The notes under the pieces were generated by a model, which had not been told where the DNA came from, did not search any database, and was given only the letters and a program-made list of their open reading frames with translations. From an uncultured Clostridium sp. (GTDB lineage: Bacteria; Bacillota; Clostridia; Oscillospirales; Acutalibacteraceae): 40,567 nt of DNA. Positions 1 through 7,629 of this stretch are shown piece after piece. Position 1 is the stretch's first letter. Every line of letters begins with the position of its first letter. Location: positions 1 through 40,567 of the forward strand of contig CATZNW010000026.1 in NCBI GenBank assembly GCA_958422185.1, written 5' to 3'. Both the position numbers and the translations under genes were made by a program.

Positions 1-60
1 TTGCATGTGTTAGGCACGCCGCCAGCGTTCGTCCTGAGCCAGGATCAAACTCTTAAAACT
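1..60 (-). rRNA. rrs: 16S ribosomal RNA, 5' end (partial)
   Basis: The reverse strand of the first 60 bases holds the universal 16S 5' segment. The 27F-type site AGAGTTTGATCCTGGCTCAG lies at 53 down to 34 and is followed by the conserved bases leading to ACACATGCAA. Only the first ~55 nt of the gene are present and the rest lies off the left edge. The exact mature 5' end is set to about 60 by analogy with other 16S genes. Transcription runs leftward. Confidence 0.95.
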
Positions 61-244
61 ATTGTATCAATATCAGCGCTTTCGCACTGTATCAATCCTT
101 TAATCCTTCAAGCTCTTCGCTCGCGAACTCTTTCGTTCCTTTATTACTTGAGTACTTCTTACTCTCGAATCTCGGGTTCCTTTTCTTTCGTCGTTGTTCA
201 ATTTTCAAGGTCCTTTTTTGCTCCCGTTTCCCGAGCGCTTGATA
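61..244 (-). other. rRNA operon leader (pre-16S)
   Basis: This is the transcribed spacer between the rrn promoter and mature 16S. It contains the ACCTTGAAAATTGAACAAC segment (about 212 down to 194) that recurs in Firmicutes rRNA leaders and spacers, where it takes part in processing or antitermination. No reading frame here is credible. Confidence 0.6.
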
Positions 245-274
245 ATATTAACACAACAGCCGGCAAAATGTCAA
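245..274 (-). promoter_or_regulatory. rrn operon sigma-A promoter
   Basis: Reading leftward, TTGACA (274-269) is followed after 18 bp by TAATAT (250-245). The stretch upstream of the -35 (275-300) is made of A tracts and resembles an UP element, as expected for a strong rRNA promoter. The stretch from about 301 to 360 shows nothing more. Confidence 0.75.
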
Positions 275-360
275 CACTTTTTTTATGTTTTTTAGCATAT
301 TTTCCTGCTTTTTCAACACTGCTCCGTGTGTTTCTTTTTTTTGGCTGTTCATGTCATATA

Positions 361-648
361 CTATATTATATACATTATATAAGTAACTGCTTTACTGGGC
401 AGCACAACATATGGTGCCGTGGAGCACGCACGCGGCGGCATAACACGCTTTACGGCCGAATAAGCATTTTTCAGATCAGAATAATAAATTTTATAATCAA
501 GCACAGTTATTCCTTCGCTGTCCCTGCTGAAAAGAACCGTATTTTCATCAAAGGCAAAACTTTTTGTATTATAATACGCGGCAAAAACGCCCGCCGTAAG
601 AATGACCGCGGCGAGTAAAAGGGTAAATAAAACCGGGTGCTTTTTCAA
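361..648 (-). CDS. small membrane-anchored protein of unknown function
   Basis: I do not recognise this family. The product is about 95 residues. It starts with a short basic segment (KKHP), then one strongly hydrophobic helix (LFTLLLAAVILTAGVFAAYY), then a polar extracytoplasmic tail. It follows spoIIP in the same direction with a gap of only about 55 bp, so it may be cotranscribed with gpr-spoIIP and have a sporulation role; that is inference. The start is uncertain. The TTG at 648 lies 10 nt after AAAGGA. A GTG at 657 is too close to that site, and a TTG at 684 has no ribosome binding site. Confidence 0.5.
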   Translation of the reverse strand: MKKHPVLFTLLLAAVILTAGVFAAYYNTKSFAFDENTVLFSRDSEGITVLDYKIYYSDLKNAYSAVKRVMPPRACSTAPYVVLPSKAVTYIMYII

Positions 649-703
649 ATTTTTCACATCCTTTAATTTACTGTTGGCCGGCAAAGGCAGCTGGATAAAA
701 ATT

Positions 704-1861
704 TTATGAATACTCTTCTAAAATAAGATCCGCAAGCGCGTTGGCGAACAGTCTGCCGGAGTAACACGCCTCGTCAAGCGTATTTGCGTCTGTACCTACC
801 TCAAGAAGAAATGAATTTTTTGTAAGATCCATATTATATTTCCTTTCCGAAAATAAAATAGGGCGCATAATTTCGGGATATGTTGCATTCAGCTTATCCG
901 TTACCGCGCACGCAAATCGCAGATTATATTCCCAGTTCGGAAAATTTTTTACGCTGCCATGCTCACAGCCGGAGATAATCATCATTTTTGCCGCTTTTTT
1001 ACCGTTTACCGTTGCGGTGGGCTTAACTTTTGTTCCGTTCTTATATGTAATACTGTCCCTGTGCACATCGATCGTGATCTCAATAGACGGATATTTTTCA
1101 AGATACTGAGCAACGGACTTGCGCGAGGAATCATATGCGGCATTGTAAGAAGTATCGTGGATCTCACGGTCATGTATAACGCCTATACCTCTTGCCTCAA
1201 GGATTCTACAGATTTCGTCCCCGACCCGCACCATATTTCTGGTGATATCTTTTGTTTTCGAGTCGGTGGACTCTGTATAATAACCTGCGTCGAGAAGAGT
1301 ATAACACTCTGTGGAATGGCTGTGATAAATCAGCACGGTGGGCTCGGAGGGATTTGAAATTTTTAAATCTGCCTTTTGGTTTAAAAGTTCCTCTATATTC
1401 AGAGAGTAAAAATCGCCAGGAATTTTATTCTGGACCTGAACATTATTATAAGTTACTATTGTTCCGCCACCCGTGTAACTTTCCTCACTGGTGTTGCCCT
1501 TTTTCTTTTGCGTGCCGATTACCTTTTCCTCTTCCTCCATAAGTTTTAAAATATCATCCGGGGTCTCTTTCAATTCATCGCCGCTCAAGCCGTCCTTAGA
1601 GCCGACGGTATTCATGACCTCAGACGCCTCTTCCGGCGAGGTGTTATTATTATCTGCCGTATCCTGCGCATTATCAGAAAAATATGAAAAAACCTGCTGA
1701 GCAGACGCCTTTAAATTTGTATAGGGCATGGCAGCAGAGAGGATCTCCCCCGCAGCTGAAGCGGCAGTGCCTTTATAAAGCGGAACCGTATTTATGATGA
1801 TTCCTACTCCGAAAAAAAGAATAAGAACATTTGAAATAAAAACAGTGATCTCTTTTTTCAT
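704..1861 (-). CDS. spoIIP: stage II sporulation protein P (SpoIIP)
   Basis: SpoIIP is the peptidoglycan amidase/endopeptidase that works with SpoIID and SpoIIM in septal thinning and engulfment. At 385 residues it has a usual length. One N-terminal membrane helix (about 7-28) is followed by a low-complexity acidic linker (60-130) and the catalytic domain (about 170-385). Candidate zinc and catalytic residues are in IYHSHSTE (His180, His182, Glu185), DVHRDS (His267) and LLEVGTDANT (Glu354). The start has GGGGTGA six bases upstream. It lies 83 bp downstream of gpr, the classic gpr-spoIIP arrangement, so both are probably made in the developing spore. Confidence 0.93.
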   Translation of the reverse strand: MKKEITVFISNVLILFFGVGIIINTVPLYKGTAASAAGEILSAAMPYTNLKASAQQVFSYFSDNAQDTADNNNTSPEEASEVMNTVGSKDGLSGDELKETPDDILKLMEEEEKVIGTQKKKGNTSEESYTGGGTIVTYNNVQVQNKIPGDFYSLNIEELLNQKADLKISNPSEPTVLIYHSHSTECYTLLDAGYYTESTDSKTKDITRNMVRVGDEICRILEARGIGVIHDREIHDTSYNAAYDSSRKSVAQYLEKYPSIEITIDVHRDSITYKNGTKVKPTATVNGKKAAKMMIISGCEHGSVKNFPNWEYNLRFACAVTDKLNATYPEIMRPILFSERKYNMDLTKNSFLLEVGTDANTLDEACYSGRLFANALADLILEEYS

Positions 1862-1944
1862 TTTTTCACCCCGCGCATGAGCAGCATTATATACAGATTA
1901 TAATCCATTATATATAATATGAACACACGCGGCATAAAATCACT

Positions 1945-2769
1945 TCAGCCTACAAGCGCATAGAGATCTCTTTCGCTGATTTCATTTTGAAGGCAGACAT
2001 TGATGCTCATACCTATAAGCTTTGCGCCCTGCTCGGTGAGCCTGTCGATCTCACGCGGAGTTACAAACATAGAGTCACCCTCGCGCCCTGATATGACCGA
2101 TGCGGAGATAACGGTTGGAATCCCGATTGAAACAACCGGAACTCCCAGTGTTTTTTCAGACACTTCGAATCTGTGATTTCCTACTCCTGAACCGGGTATG
2201 ATTCCGGAGGTTGAAAGCTGGACCGTTGTTCCGAGTCGCCTTGCGCTTGTGGCGGCAAGCGCGTCCACAGCGATAACGCAGGACGGATGGATCACGGACG
2301 CTACGCCCTTAATGATTTCGGCGCTTTCTATACCGGTTTCTCCAAGCACACCGGTACACACGCAGGACACGGTTTTAAGATGTTCAAATCCCATTTCGGC
2401 TTTAAGGTGTTCCGACAGATGACGGGTTGCAAAAATATATGATCCCGTTTTCGGGCCAAGTGCGTCAGCCGTTATATCCATATTACCAAGTCCGACTACA
2501 AGAATGTTGTCGCAATCAGGCGGAAGCAGATTTTTTAATACACCGGCGATCTTATGAAGTCTGCCGTCAAAAATATCGGCATCGTTCACGAAAGAAGGGA
2601 CCTCCACCGTTATATATTCACCCACCGGCTTACCGAGGCGCCGCTCGCCGTCCTCATTAAGCACGCGAACATAAGTTATTCCGTTTCCTTCTTTAACGAC
2701 GACTCCGCTCAGTTTTGTTTTTCCGCTTTCCTCAAAGCTTTCTACGGCGAGGTCTGTTCGGCTCTGCAA
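1945..2769 (-). CDS. gpr: germination protease GPR
   Basis: GPR is the spore endopeptidase that degrades small acid-soluble proteins at germination. It is made as a zymogen in the forespore. The product is 274 residues, somewhat short compared with about 370 in Bacillus. The N-terminal RTDLA motif typical of the propeptide region is at residues 4-8. The two aspartates matching those required in Bacillus GPR are Asp102 (in ADALGP) and Asp169 (in VDALAA). Translation starts at TTG 2769, supported by GGAGGG just upstream. The gene diverges from rpsT and precedes spoIIP. Confidence 0.93.
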   Translation of the reverse strand: MQSRTDLAVESFEESGKTKLSGVVVKEGNGITYVRVLNEDGERRLGKPVGEYITVEVPSFVNDADIFDGRLHKIAGVLKNLLPPDCDNILVVGLGNMDITADALGPKTGSYIFATRHLSEHLKAEMGFEHLKTVSCVCTGVLGETGIESAEIIKGVASVIHPSCVIAVDALAATSARRLGTTVQLSTSGIIPGSGVGNHRFEVSEKTLGVPVVSIGIPTVISASVISGREGDSMFVTPREIDRLTEQGAKLIGMSINVCLQNEISERDLYALVG

Positions 2770-2827
2770 AAAGATCCCTCCCGGACTGCGTATTTTAATA
2801 AAAGTATACCCAAAAAGAAAAAAATAC

Positions 2828-2856
2828 TTGCATTTTTCTTAAAGTTATGCTACTAT
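2828..2856 (+). promoter_or_regulatory. rpsT promoter
   Basis: TTGCAT (2828-2833), a 17-bp spacer and TACTAT (2851-2856) stand 60 bp before the rpsT start. Confidence 0.6.
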
Positions 2857-2916
2857 ACATTAGCATTTAATTAGTTTTGATATATTTTGTAAATCCGCAC
2901 AAAGGAGTGAAAAGGA

Positions 2917-3174
2917 ATGCCGCAGATTAAATCAGCAAAAAAAAGAGTTAAGGTAGCAGCTAAAAAAGCAGCTAACAACAAGGCTGCAAACACAGCGCTT
3001 AAAACAGCTATTAAAAAGGCTTACGCCGCTATTGACGATAACGCGCAGGACAAAGAAGCTGTTGTTAAGGCCGCGGTTAAGAAGATTGACAAGGCAGCCG
3101 CCAAAAATCTGCTTCACAAAAACAATGCTGCAAGAAAAAAGAGCAATCTTATCACAAAGCTCAACAAAGCATAA
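2917..3174 (+). CDS. rpsT: 30S ribosomal protein S20
   Basis: Small-subunit protein that binds the 5' domain of 16S rRNA early in assembly. At 85 residues it has the normal size. It is very rich in Lys and Ala, with the family opening PQIKSAKKRV and the closing NNAARKKSNLITKLNKA. The start is set by AAAGGAGTG at 2900-2908. It has its own promoter and a Rho-independent terminator, and is divergent from gpr as in many Firmicutes. Confidence 0.97.
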   Translation: MPQIKSAKKRVKVAAKKAANNKAANTALKTAIKKAYAAIDDNAQDKEAVVKAAVKKIDKAAAKNLLHKNNAARKKSNLITKLNKA

Positions 3175-3188
3175 CTTTTATTAAAATG

Positions 3189-3218
3189 CTCCTGCTTTTT
3201 GGCAGGAGTTATTTTTTT
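3189..3218 (+). terminator. Rho-independent terminator of rpsT
   Basis: CTCCTGC (3189-3195) pairs with GCAGGAG (3202-3208) around a short T-rich loop. A run of T follows (3209-3218). Confidence 0.85.
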
Positions 3219-3234
3219 GTTCATTTTTTTGCGC

Positions 3235-3263
3235 TTGACTTTACAGCGCAATGCTTATATAAT
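3235..3263 (+). promoter_or_regulatory. sigma-A promoter for the small membrane protein
   Basis: TTGACT (3235-3240), exactly 17 bp, then TATAAT (3258-3263). This is close to consensus and suggests constitutive, fairly strong expression of the 84-residue gene at 3296. Confidence 0.75.
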
Positions 3264-3295
3264 TATATGTAGTTAATATTTAGGAGGTTTTTCCA

Positions 3296-3550
3296 ATGAA
3301 CATAAGCAAGATTTTAAAAGTGATCGGCGCCATTGTTGCCATTGCGGGCGCAGTTGCCGGAATTTATTTCCTTATTCAGAAGCTCACGGACAAGAAAGAG
3401 CCTGAATATTTCAACGATGATGATTTCTTTGAGTGCAGCAATGATCTTGAAATCATTGAGGTTGAAGACGAAAAGAAAGAGGAAGAGGAGACCGAAAAGA
3501 AAGAGGCTGCTCCCAAAAAGAAAAAGGCTGCCAAAAAAGCGGACAAATAA
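3296..3550 (+). CDS. small membrane protein with charged Lys/Glu tail
   Basis: I do not recognise a named family. The 84-residue product has one hydrophobic helix (about 5-27, KILKVIGAIVAIAGAVAGIYF) and an acidic middle part (DDDFFE, EVEDE). The tail alternates Glu/Lys and ends in KKKKAAKKADK, like the basic tails of nucleic-acid-binding proteins. The topology is probably a single-span anchor with a cytoplasmic charged tail. TAGGAGG at about 3281 fixes the start. A near-consensus promoter and a good terminator bracket it, so it is a real, separately transcribed gene. Confidence 0.7.
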   Translation: MNISKILKVIGAIVAIAGAVAGIYFLIQKLTDKKEPEYFNDDDFFECSNDLEIIEVEDEKKEEEETEKKEAAPKKKKAAKKADK

Positions 3551-3571
3551 TTGAATAACAATCAACAAGAG

Positions 3572-3598
3572 GAGCAACATTAAAGTGTTGCTCTTTTT
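3572..3598 (+). terminator. Rho-independent terminator
   Basis: An 8-bp perfect stem GAGCAACA/TGTTGCTC (3572-3579 with 3586-3593), a 6-nt loop and TTTTT. It closes the 84-residue gene. Confidence 0.85.
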
Positions 3599-3627
3599 AC
3601 GTTGATAACGGAATCGGGGAAGATCAT

Positions 3628-4488
3628 ATGAACGGAAATTATAATTGCGGCCTTGTGCTTGAAGGCGGCGGAAGCCGGGCAATCTATACGAGCGGCGTGC
3701 TTGACACTTTTATGGAAAACGGAATTGATTTTCCGTATATCATCGGCGTTTCGGCAGGATCGTGCAACGGCACGTCATTTATGGGCAAAAATTACAGGCG
3801 CCAGCACGATATATCAGTAAATTACTGCGATGACAAAAGATATATGAGCGTCCAAAGCGCGCTGCACAACGGGCAGTATCTTAATCTGGACTGGATATTC
3901 GGCGAACTGAGTTATGAAATCATGCCGTTGAATGATGAAATATTTGAAAACTGCGGAACTACACTATGTGTTGTGACAACAAACGCCAAAACCGGAAAAC
4001 CCGAATACTTTTATCCCAAAGACATGCGAGAATACGGCTGCCCCTATCTGAAGGCAAGCTGCGCGCTGCCCGTTGCCACCAAGGGCGTTGAGATAGACGG
4101 GCAGGTCTATTTTGACGGCGGCGTTACGGATTCTATCCCTCTGAAAAAAGCGTTTGACGACGGATGTAAAAAGGCAGTAGTTATACTTACGCAGGTAAGA
4201 GGATATGTTAAACAGCCTATAAAACAGCACAGAACGGCAAAACGGATTTTAAAGAAATACCCTGCGCTGGCAGAGGCAGTGCTTAAAAGGCACGAGATGT
4301 ATAACCGCCAGCTGGAATATGTGTTTGAGCAGGAAAAGAAAGGCAACTGCTTTGTGATTGCTCCTGCTGAGGATCTGCACTGCAGCGCAGTGAAAAAAAA
4401 CACGGACAAGCTTGAATATATCTATCAACTCGGCTACGCTCAGGGTAAAATGAAGGCAGACGAGATCAAAGCATTCATAAAAGGTTAG
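3628..4488 (+). CDS. patatin-like phospholipase family protein
   Basis: Predicted acyl hydrolase with a Ser-Asp dyad, acting on phospholipids or other acyl esters at the membrane; the real substrate is unknown. The 286-residue product has the oxyanion loop EGGGSRA (12-18), the nucleophile elbow GVSAGS (Ser42) and the catalytic DGG (Asp163). The family core is thus complete. No signal peptide is visible. GGGGAAG precedes the ATG. It is followed after 4 bp by the YbaK-type gene, so the two are translated from one message. The family resembles YjjU-type bacterial patatins. Confidence 0.88.
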   Translation: MNGNYNCGLVLEGGGSRAIYTSGVLDTFMENGIDFPYIIGVSAGSCNGTSFMGKNYRRQHDISVNYCDDKRYMSVQSALHNGQYLNLDWIFGELSYEIMPLNDEIFENCGTTLCVVTTNAKTGKPEYFYPKDMREYGCPYLKASCALPVATKGVEIDGQVYFDGGVTDSIPLKKAFDDGCKKAVVILTQVRGYVKQPIKQHRTAKRILKKYPALAEAVLKRHEMYNRQLEYVFEQEKKGNCFVIAPAEDLHCSAVKKNTDKLEYIYQLGYAQGKMKADEIKAFIKG

Positions 4489-4492
4489 GATA

Positions 4493-4972
4493 ATGGGAAA
4501 GAAAGAGGATAAGACAAACGTTATGCGCGTGCTGGACAGTTTGAAGCTGCCTTATGAGCACCGTGAATATGAGAAAAACAGCAAACTGACCGGCGCGGAC
4601 GTTGCCCGCTCGCTGGGAGAAGATCCGAACGCGGTATTCAAAACACTTGTTACGGTTGCAAAATCAAAGAAGCACTATGTTTTTATGATACCGGTTGAAA
4701 AAGAACTTGATCTGAAAAAAGCGGCAAAAGCCGTCGGCGAGAAAAACATAGAAATGATTGCGCAAAAAGAACTGCTTCCGCTGACGGGATATATACACGG
4801 CGGATGTTCGCCCATAGGCATGAAAAAACAGTTTCCCACAACGGCGGACCAAAGCGCGCTTTTGTTTGACGAGATCATGTTTTCCGCCGGCAGAGTCGGC
4901 AGCCAGATAAAGATGAAAGTTGACGGCCTTAAAAGAGCCGTTCCGGTTGCTTTTGCTGATCTGACAAAATAA
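4493..4972 (+). CDS. ybaK: Cys-tRNA(Pro)/aminoacyl-tRNA deacylase, YbaK/EbsC family
   Basis: Trans-editing enzyme that hydrolyses mischarged tRNA, typically Cys-tRNA(Pro). The 159-residue product has the usual length. Visible landmarks are the conserved lysine in AVFKTLV (Lys50), the GGCSPIGMK segment and the C-terminal FSAGRVGSQIKM. These match the YbaK subgroup better than the ProX or PrdX subgroups. It overlaps no neighbour but follows the patatin gene by 4 bp and ends at a strong terminator, so they form a two-gene operon. Confidence 0.9.
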   Translation: MGKKEDKTNVMRVLDSLKLPYEHREYEKNSKLTGADVARSLGEDPNAVFKTLVTVAKSKKHYVFMIPVEKELDLKKAAKAVGEKNIEMIAQKELLPLTGYIHGGCSPIGMKKQFPTTADQSALLFDEIMFSAGRVGSQIKMKVDGLKRAVPVAFADLTK

Positions 4973-4985
4973 TGACATATAAATG

Positions 4986-5023
4986 GGGCTTCAGTGCAGT
5001 TCGAACTGCGCTGAAGCCCTTTT
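4986..5023 (+). terminator. Rho-independent terminator of the patatin-ybaK operon
   Basis: GGGCTTCAG (4986-4994) pairs with CTGAAGCCC (5011-5019). The inner part GCAGT/ACTGC extends the stem around a TCGA loop. TTTT follows. Confidence 0.88.
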
Positions 5024-5066
5024 CATTTTAATTGCACTTCAACAGACGGAATACAGTTTTTAATAA

Positions 5067-5369
5067 TTGAAGCCACTTCGTATTCTTCCTTTTTACAACC
5101 TGATCTCGGCAATAGTAAATGTAATTAAATATAACAAAAAAACCGACCCGATCTACACGGCAAGCAAGATCCTGACGCTTTCAACGGCGCTGTTTTCAAT
5201 GTTTTCACTGCAAAACGCAATGCTGAGTGTATTCGGAACCGCAAATATGCAAAAGAATATGAATATCATTACGGGAATGATCGTATTTCTTTTGCTCTTA
5301 TTTATGGCGATCTATATGATATGGAAAGGCAGCAAAATAATCCGCCGAGAGGCAAAACAAAGCGAATAG
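5067..5369 (+). pseudogene. C-terminal remnant of a multi-span membrane protein (paralogue of 21237-22130)
   Basis: The open frame (up to 100 residues) aligns with only the last third of the 297-residue membrane protein at 21237-22130. Shared landmarks in the same order are FYNxI, NVIK, a conserved SMFxLxxAMLSxF stretch, and a final IxVxYM helix with a basic tail. The N-terminal two thirds are missing. A stop codon lies immediately before the TTG that could start it, no ribosome binding site is visible, and a terminator sits only 45 bp upstream. I read it as a decayed gene fragment. The alternative is a tiny three-helix protein with a non-canonical start. Confidence 0.65.
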
Positions 5370-5417
5370 AACAACAATTAAAAATATAATACGATATAAT
5401 ATCTTGATACAGATAAC

Positions 5418-5457
5418 AAAAGCGGTATGACTATAAAAGTCACACCGCTTTTATTTT
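5418..5457. terminator. bidirectional terminator
   Basis: AAAAGCGGT (5418-5426) pairs with ACCGCTTTT (5444-5452), extended by TGACT/AGTCA. A run of A precedes and a run of T follows, so it can stop the leftward hxlR transcript as well as rightward reading from the remnant. Confidence 0.8.
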
Positions 5458-5489
5458 TATATAGTCATGTAAAATGATATTGCGCCGAT

Positions 5490-5819
5490 TTATTCCAATG
5501 ATCTTTTATAATCTTCGCCCCAGTTGCGCATAGCGTCCAGAATCGGCTTAAGACTTCTTCCAAGCTCCGTCAGGGAATATTCAACTCTCGGCGGAACTTC
5601 CGCATACACTTTTCGGCTCACAAGCCCGTTTGCCTCCATATCACGCAGCTGAGCAGTAAGCACCTTTTGGGAAACGCTGCCGATAGACTTTTTAAGTTCG
5701 CCGAATCGTTTTGTGCCCGGCATCAGATCACGCAGGATCAGGACTTTCCACTTATCGCCTATAAGAGTCAGCGTGGTTTCCACCGGGCAGGCGGGAAGTT
5801 TCTTTTCATGAATGCTCAT
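5490..5819 (-). CDS. HxlR-family winged-helix regulator
   Basis: Small dimeric DNA-binding regulator of the HxlR/YodB group, many of which sense aldehydes, quinones or disulfide stress. The 109-residue product carries the family block CPVETTLTLIGDKWKVLILRDL from residue 11. Cys11 sits where redox-sensing members have their conserved N-terminal cysteine. The recognition helix lies in the SQKVLTAQLRDMEANGL segment. The gene diverges from the SnoaL-like gene at 6146. An inverted-repeat operator lies just after its transcription start, and a second copy lies in front of the divergent gene, suggesting autoregulation and control of that gene. Confidence 0.9.
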   Translation of the reverse strand: MSIHEKKLPACPVETTLTLIGDKWKVLILRDLMPGTKRFGELKKSIGSVSQKVLTAQLRDMEANGLVSRKVYAEVPPRVEYSLTELGRSLKPILDAMRNWGEDYKRSLE

Positions 5820-5837
5820 GATATCATACCTTTCATA

Positions 5838-5854
5838 AGTTTCTTTTGGTAACT
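5838..5854. promoter_or_regulatory. candidate HxlR operator 1
   Basis: AGTTTCTTTTGGTAACT is an imperfect inverted repeat (AGTT-C / GGTAACT). It lies 10 bp downstream of the hxlR -10 box, about where transcription starts. A second copy stands at 5992. Confidence 0.6.
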
Positions 5855-5863
5855 AACAGCTTA

Positions 5864-5892
5864 ATTGTAACATATGCCGTTTTGGGAATCAA
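5864..5892 (-). promoter_or_regulatory. hxlR promoter
   Basis: Reading leftward, TTGATT (5892-5887), 17 bp, then TACAAT (5869-5864). Operator 1 lies directly downstream. Confidence 0.65.
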
Positions 5893-5991
5893 TACTGTAT
5901 GATTCAAAAAAATTACAAAATTTTTTCAGTTAAATTATCTGCGGATTTTTCGCGTAGCGGTGCAATTGTCACCACAAGGTAACCGCCTATT

Positions 5992-6009
5992 AGTTCCTTT
6001 TTGGTAACT
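5992..6009. promoter_or_regulatory. candidate HxlR operator 2
   Basis: AGTTCCTTTTTGGTAACT matches operator 1 in the same orientation, including GGTAACTA. It lies 21 bp upstream of the -35 box of the SnoaL-like gene. A weaker third relative, GTCACC-ACAA-GGTAAC, lies at 5968-5983. Confidence 0.6.
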
Positions 6010-6030
6010 ACAGCACAATAAAGTGCTTAC

Positions 6031-6059
6031 TTTACAGATGAAACTTTCAGGCATATAAT
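6031..6059 (+). promoter_or_regulatory. promoter of the SnoaL-like gene
   Basis: TTTACA (6031-6036), 17 bp, then TATAAT (6054-6059). The start codon is 86 bp farther on. The leader 6060-6130 shows no obvious structure. Confidence 0.65.
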
Positions 6060-6145
6060 ACAGACGAGAGCTGAGGAAAGCGGCCGGTCCGACGCTCGGA
6101 AAGATTCATCACTCAAAACATATCATCCATAAGGAGGAACCTGAA

Positions 6146-6919
6146 ATGACAAACACACAGAAAGCACTTGAACTTATAAGCACATTCGCAACCGGAGATA
6201 CTGAAAAAGCGGCAAGCCTGCTTGCCGAAGGATACATTCAGCATAATCTTGCTTACGGCACGGGCCGGGATGCATTTGTGGGATCCGTTGCCTATCTTGC
6301 GGCAGCACCTGTCAGGACCACTGTTAAAAACGTCCGCGTTTTTGAAGACAAGGATAAAGTATTCCTGCAAAACGTATACAATTTTGCGGGTGCCGGCGAA
6401 CAGGTTGCCTTTGACATCTTCCGTTTTGATGAGGACGGAAAAATTGCCGAGCACTGGGATAACCTGGCTGAAAAAGCAGCTCCCAACCCGTCCGGCAGAA
6501 CGCAAACAGACGGCGCCACAGAGATCTGCGATATCGATAAAACAGAAGAAAACAGAAAACTTGTTGAAAACTTTTTATATGACGTAATGCAGGGTAACCG
6601 CCCTGAAAAAACGCCAGATTATTTTGACGGCGACACTTATATTCAGCACAACACAGGAATTGCCGATGGCGTATCCGGCTTGGGCGCAGCCCTTGAGGCG
6701 CTGGCCAAGCAGGGTATTCAGATGATCTATAACAAGACCCACCAGGTGCTTGCACAGGGCAATTTTGTTCTGGCGGTAAGCGAGGGCACATTCGGCGGCG
6801 CACCCACAAGTTATTACGACTTATGGCGAGTGGATAACGGAAAGATCGCGGAGCATTGGGATGTTATGGAAACGATTGCTGAAAGATCCACATGGCAAAA
6901 TGAAAACGGAAAATTCTGA
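6146..6919 (+). CDS. tandem SnoaL-like (NTF2-fold) protein
   Basis: Two NTF2-fold SnoaL-like domains are fused in one 257-residue chain. Each half carries the same signature: YIQHN at 30-34 and again at 165-169, and GKIAEHWD at 98-105 and again at 232-239. Single-domain relatives are about 120-130 residues, so this is an internal duplication. The conserved His/Asp residues line the usual pocket of this fold, which binds small hydrophobic or polyketide-like ligands; the ligand here is unknown. ATAAGGAGG gives a strong ribosome binding site. Divergence from HxlR and shared operators suggest it is the regulator's main target, perhaps for detoxification. Confidence 0.85.
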   Translation: MTNTQKALELISTFATGDTEKAASLLAEGYIQHNLAYGTGRDAFVGSVAYLAAAPVRTTVKNVRVFEDKDKVFLQNVYNFAGAGEQVAFDIFRFDEDGKIAEHWDNLAEKAAPNPSGRTQTDGATEICDIDKTEENRKLVENFLYDVMQGNRPEKTPDYFDGDTYIQHNTGIADGVSGLGAALEALAKQGIQMIYNKTHQVLAQGNFVLAVSEGTFGGAPTSYYDLWRVDNGKIAEHWDVMETIAERSTWQNENGKF

Positions 6920-6931
6920 TCAAGCAATAAT

Positions 6932-6955
6932 CCCCGCCGCGTTTTGCGCGCGGGG
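6932..6955. terminator. GC-rich hairpin after the SnoaL-like gene
   Basis: CCCCGC pairs with GCGGGG and GCG with CGC, with a one-base bulge. There is no T run, so it is at best a weak or Rho-independent-like terminator. Confidence 0.35.
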
Positions 6956-7003
6956 ACTTGACCGATCCTTAATATTATGCAATTATAGTATATTATGGGG
7001 TGA

Positions 7004-7627
7004 ATGAAAGTGGATGATCTGCGCTTTTTGGAACGTGATATACACACGGTAGTGGCCGCGACGGTCGACAAAAACGGGTTGCCCGTTACCTGCGCGATTG
7101 ATATAATGGACAGCGATGAAAACGGCATTTATTTCCTGACGGCAAAAGGAAAAGGATTTTACACACGCCTTAAAAACAGCGGCTTTATTGCGATGACGGG
7201 AATGAAAGGCGGCAGCACAATGACCACCGCCGCAGTATCCGTGCGCGGAAAAGTGAAAGAAACAGGCAGTGATCGCCTTGAGCGCCTGCTTGCAAAAAAT
7301 CCTTATATGAATGAAATCTACCCCATCCCAGAATCACGCGGGGCGCTGACTGTATTTTGCGTTTACAGCGGAAACGGCGAATGGTTTGACCTTTCCAAAA
7401 GGCCTATTGAGCGGTTCTCTTTTTCTTTCGGGCAGGCAAAAGCAAAAACGGAAGGGTATTTTATTACCGGCGCCTGCACGCTGTGCCGCGCCTGTGATAA
7501 CGCATGCCCGCAGAACTGCATTGATTTTACGTCTGTATCCGCAAAAATTCAGCAGGCGCACTGCCTGCACTGCGGAAACTGCTTTAAGATCTGCCCGGCA
7601 AGGGCAATAGAGAAACGGGGTCTGTAA
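7004..7627 (+). CDS. PNPOx-like flavin-binding protein fused to a 2[4Fe-4S] ferredoxin domain
   Basis: Predicted flavin-dependent redox protein. Residues 1-150 form a pyridoxamine-phosphate-oxidase-like split barrel, the fold that binds FMN or F420. Residues 155-200 are a bacterial ferredoxin module with two full CX2CX2CX3C clusters: Cys158, 161, 164, 168 and Cys187, 190, 193, 197. Electrons could pass between the clusters and a bound flavin; substrate and partner are unknown. GGGGTGA lies just before the ATG. It is separated by only 2 bp from the macrodomain gene, which overlaps SirTM, so all three are translated from one operon. This position suggests a redox link to ADP-ribosylation. Confidence 0.85.
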   Translation: MKVDDLRFLERDIHTVVAATVDKNGLPVTCAIDIMDSDENGIYFLTAKGKGFYTRLKNSGFIAMTGMKGGSTMTTAAVSVRGKVKETGSDRLERLLAKNPYMNEIYPIPESRGALTVFCVYSGNGEWFDLSKRPIERFSFSFGQAKAKTEGYFITGACTLCRACDNACPQNCIDFTSVSAKIQQAHCLHCGNCFKICPARAIEKRGL

Positions 7628-7629
7628 AA

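Noticed and set aside
1..618. Rightward open frame of 205 codons at the left edge
   Set aside because: It runs through the reverse complement of 16S rRNA, its leader and promoter, and has no protein-like features.
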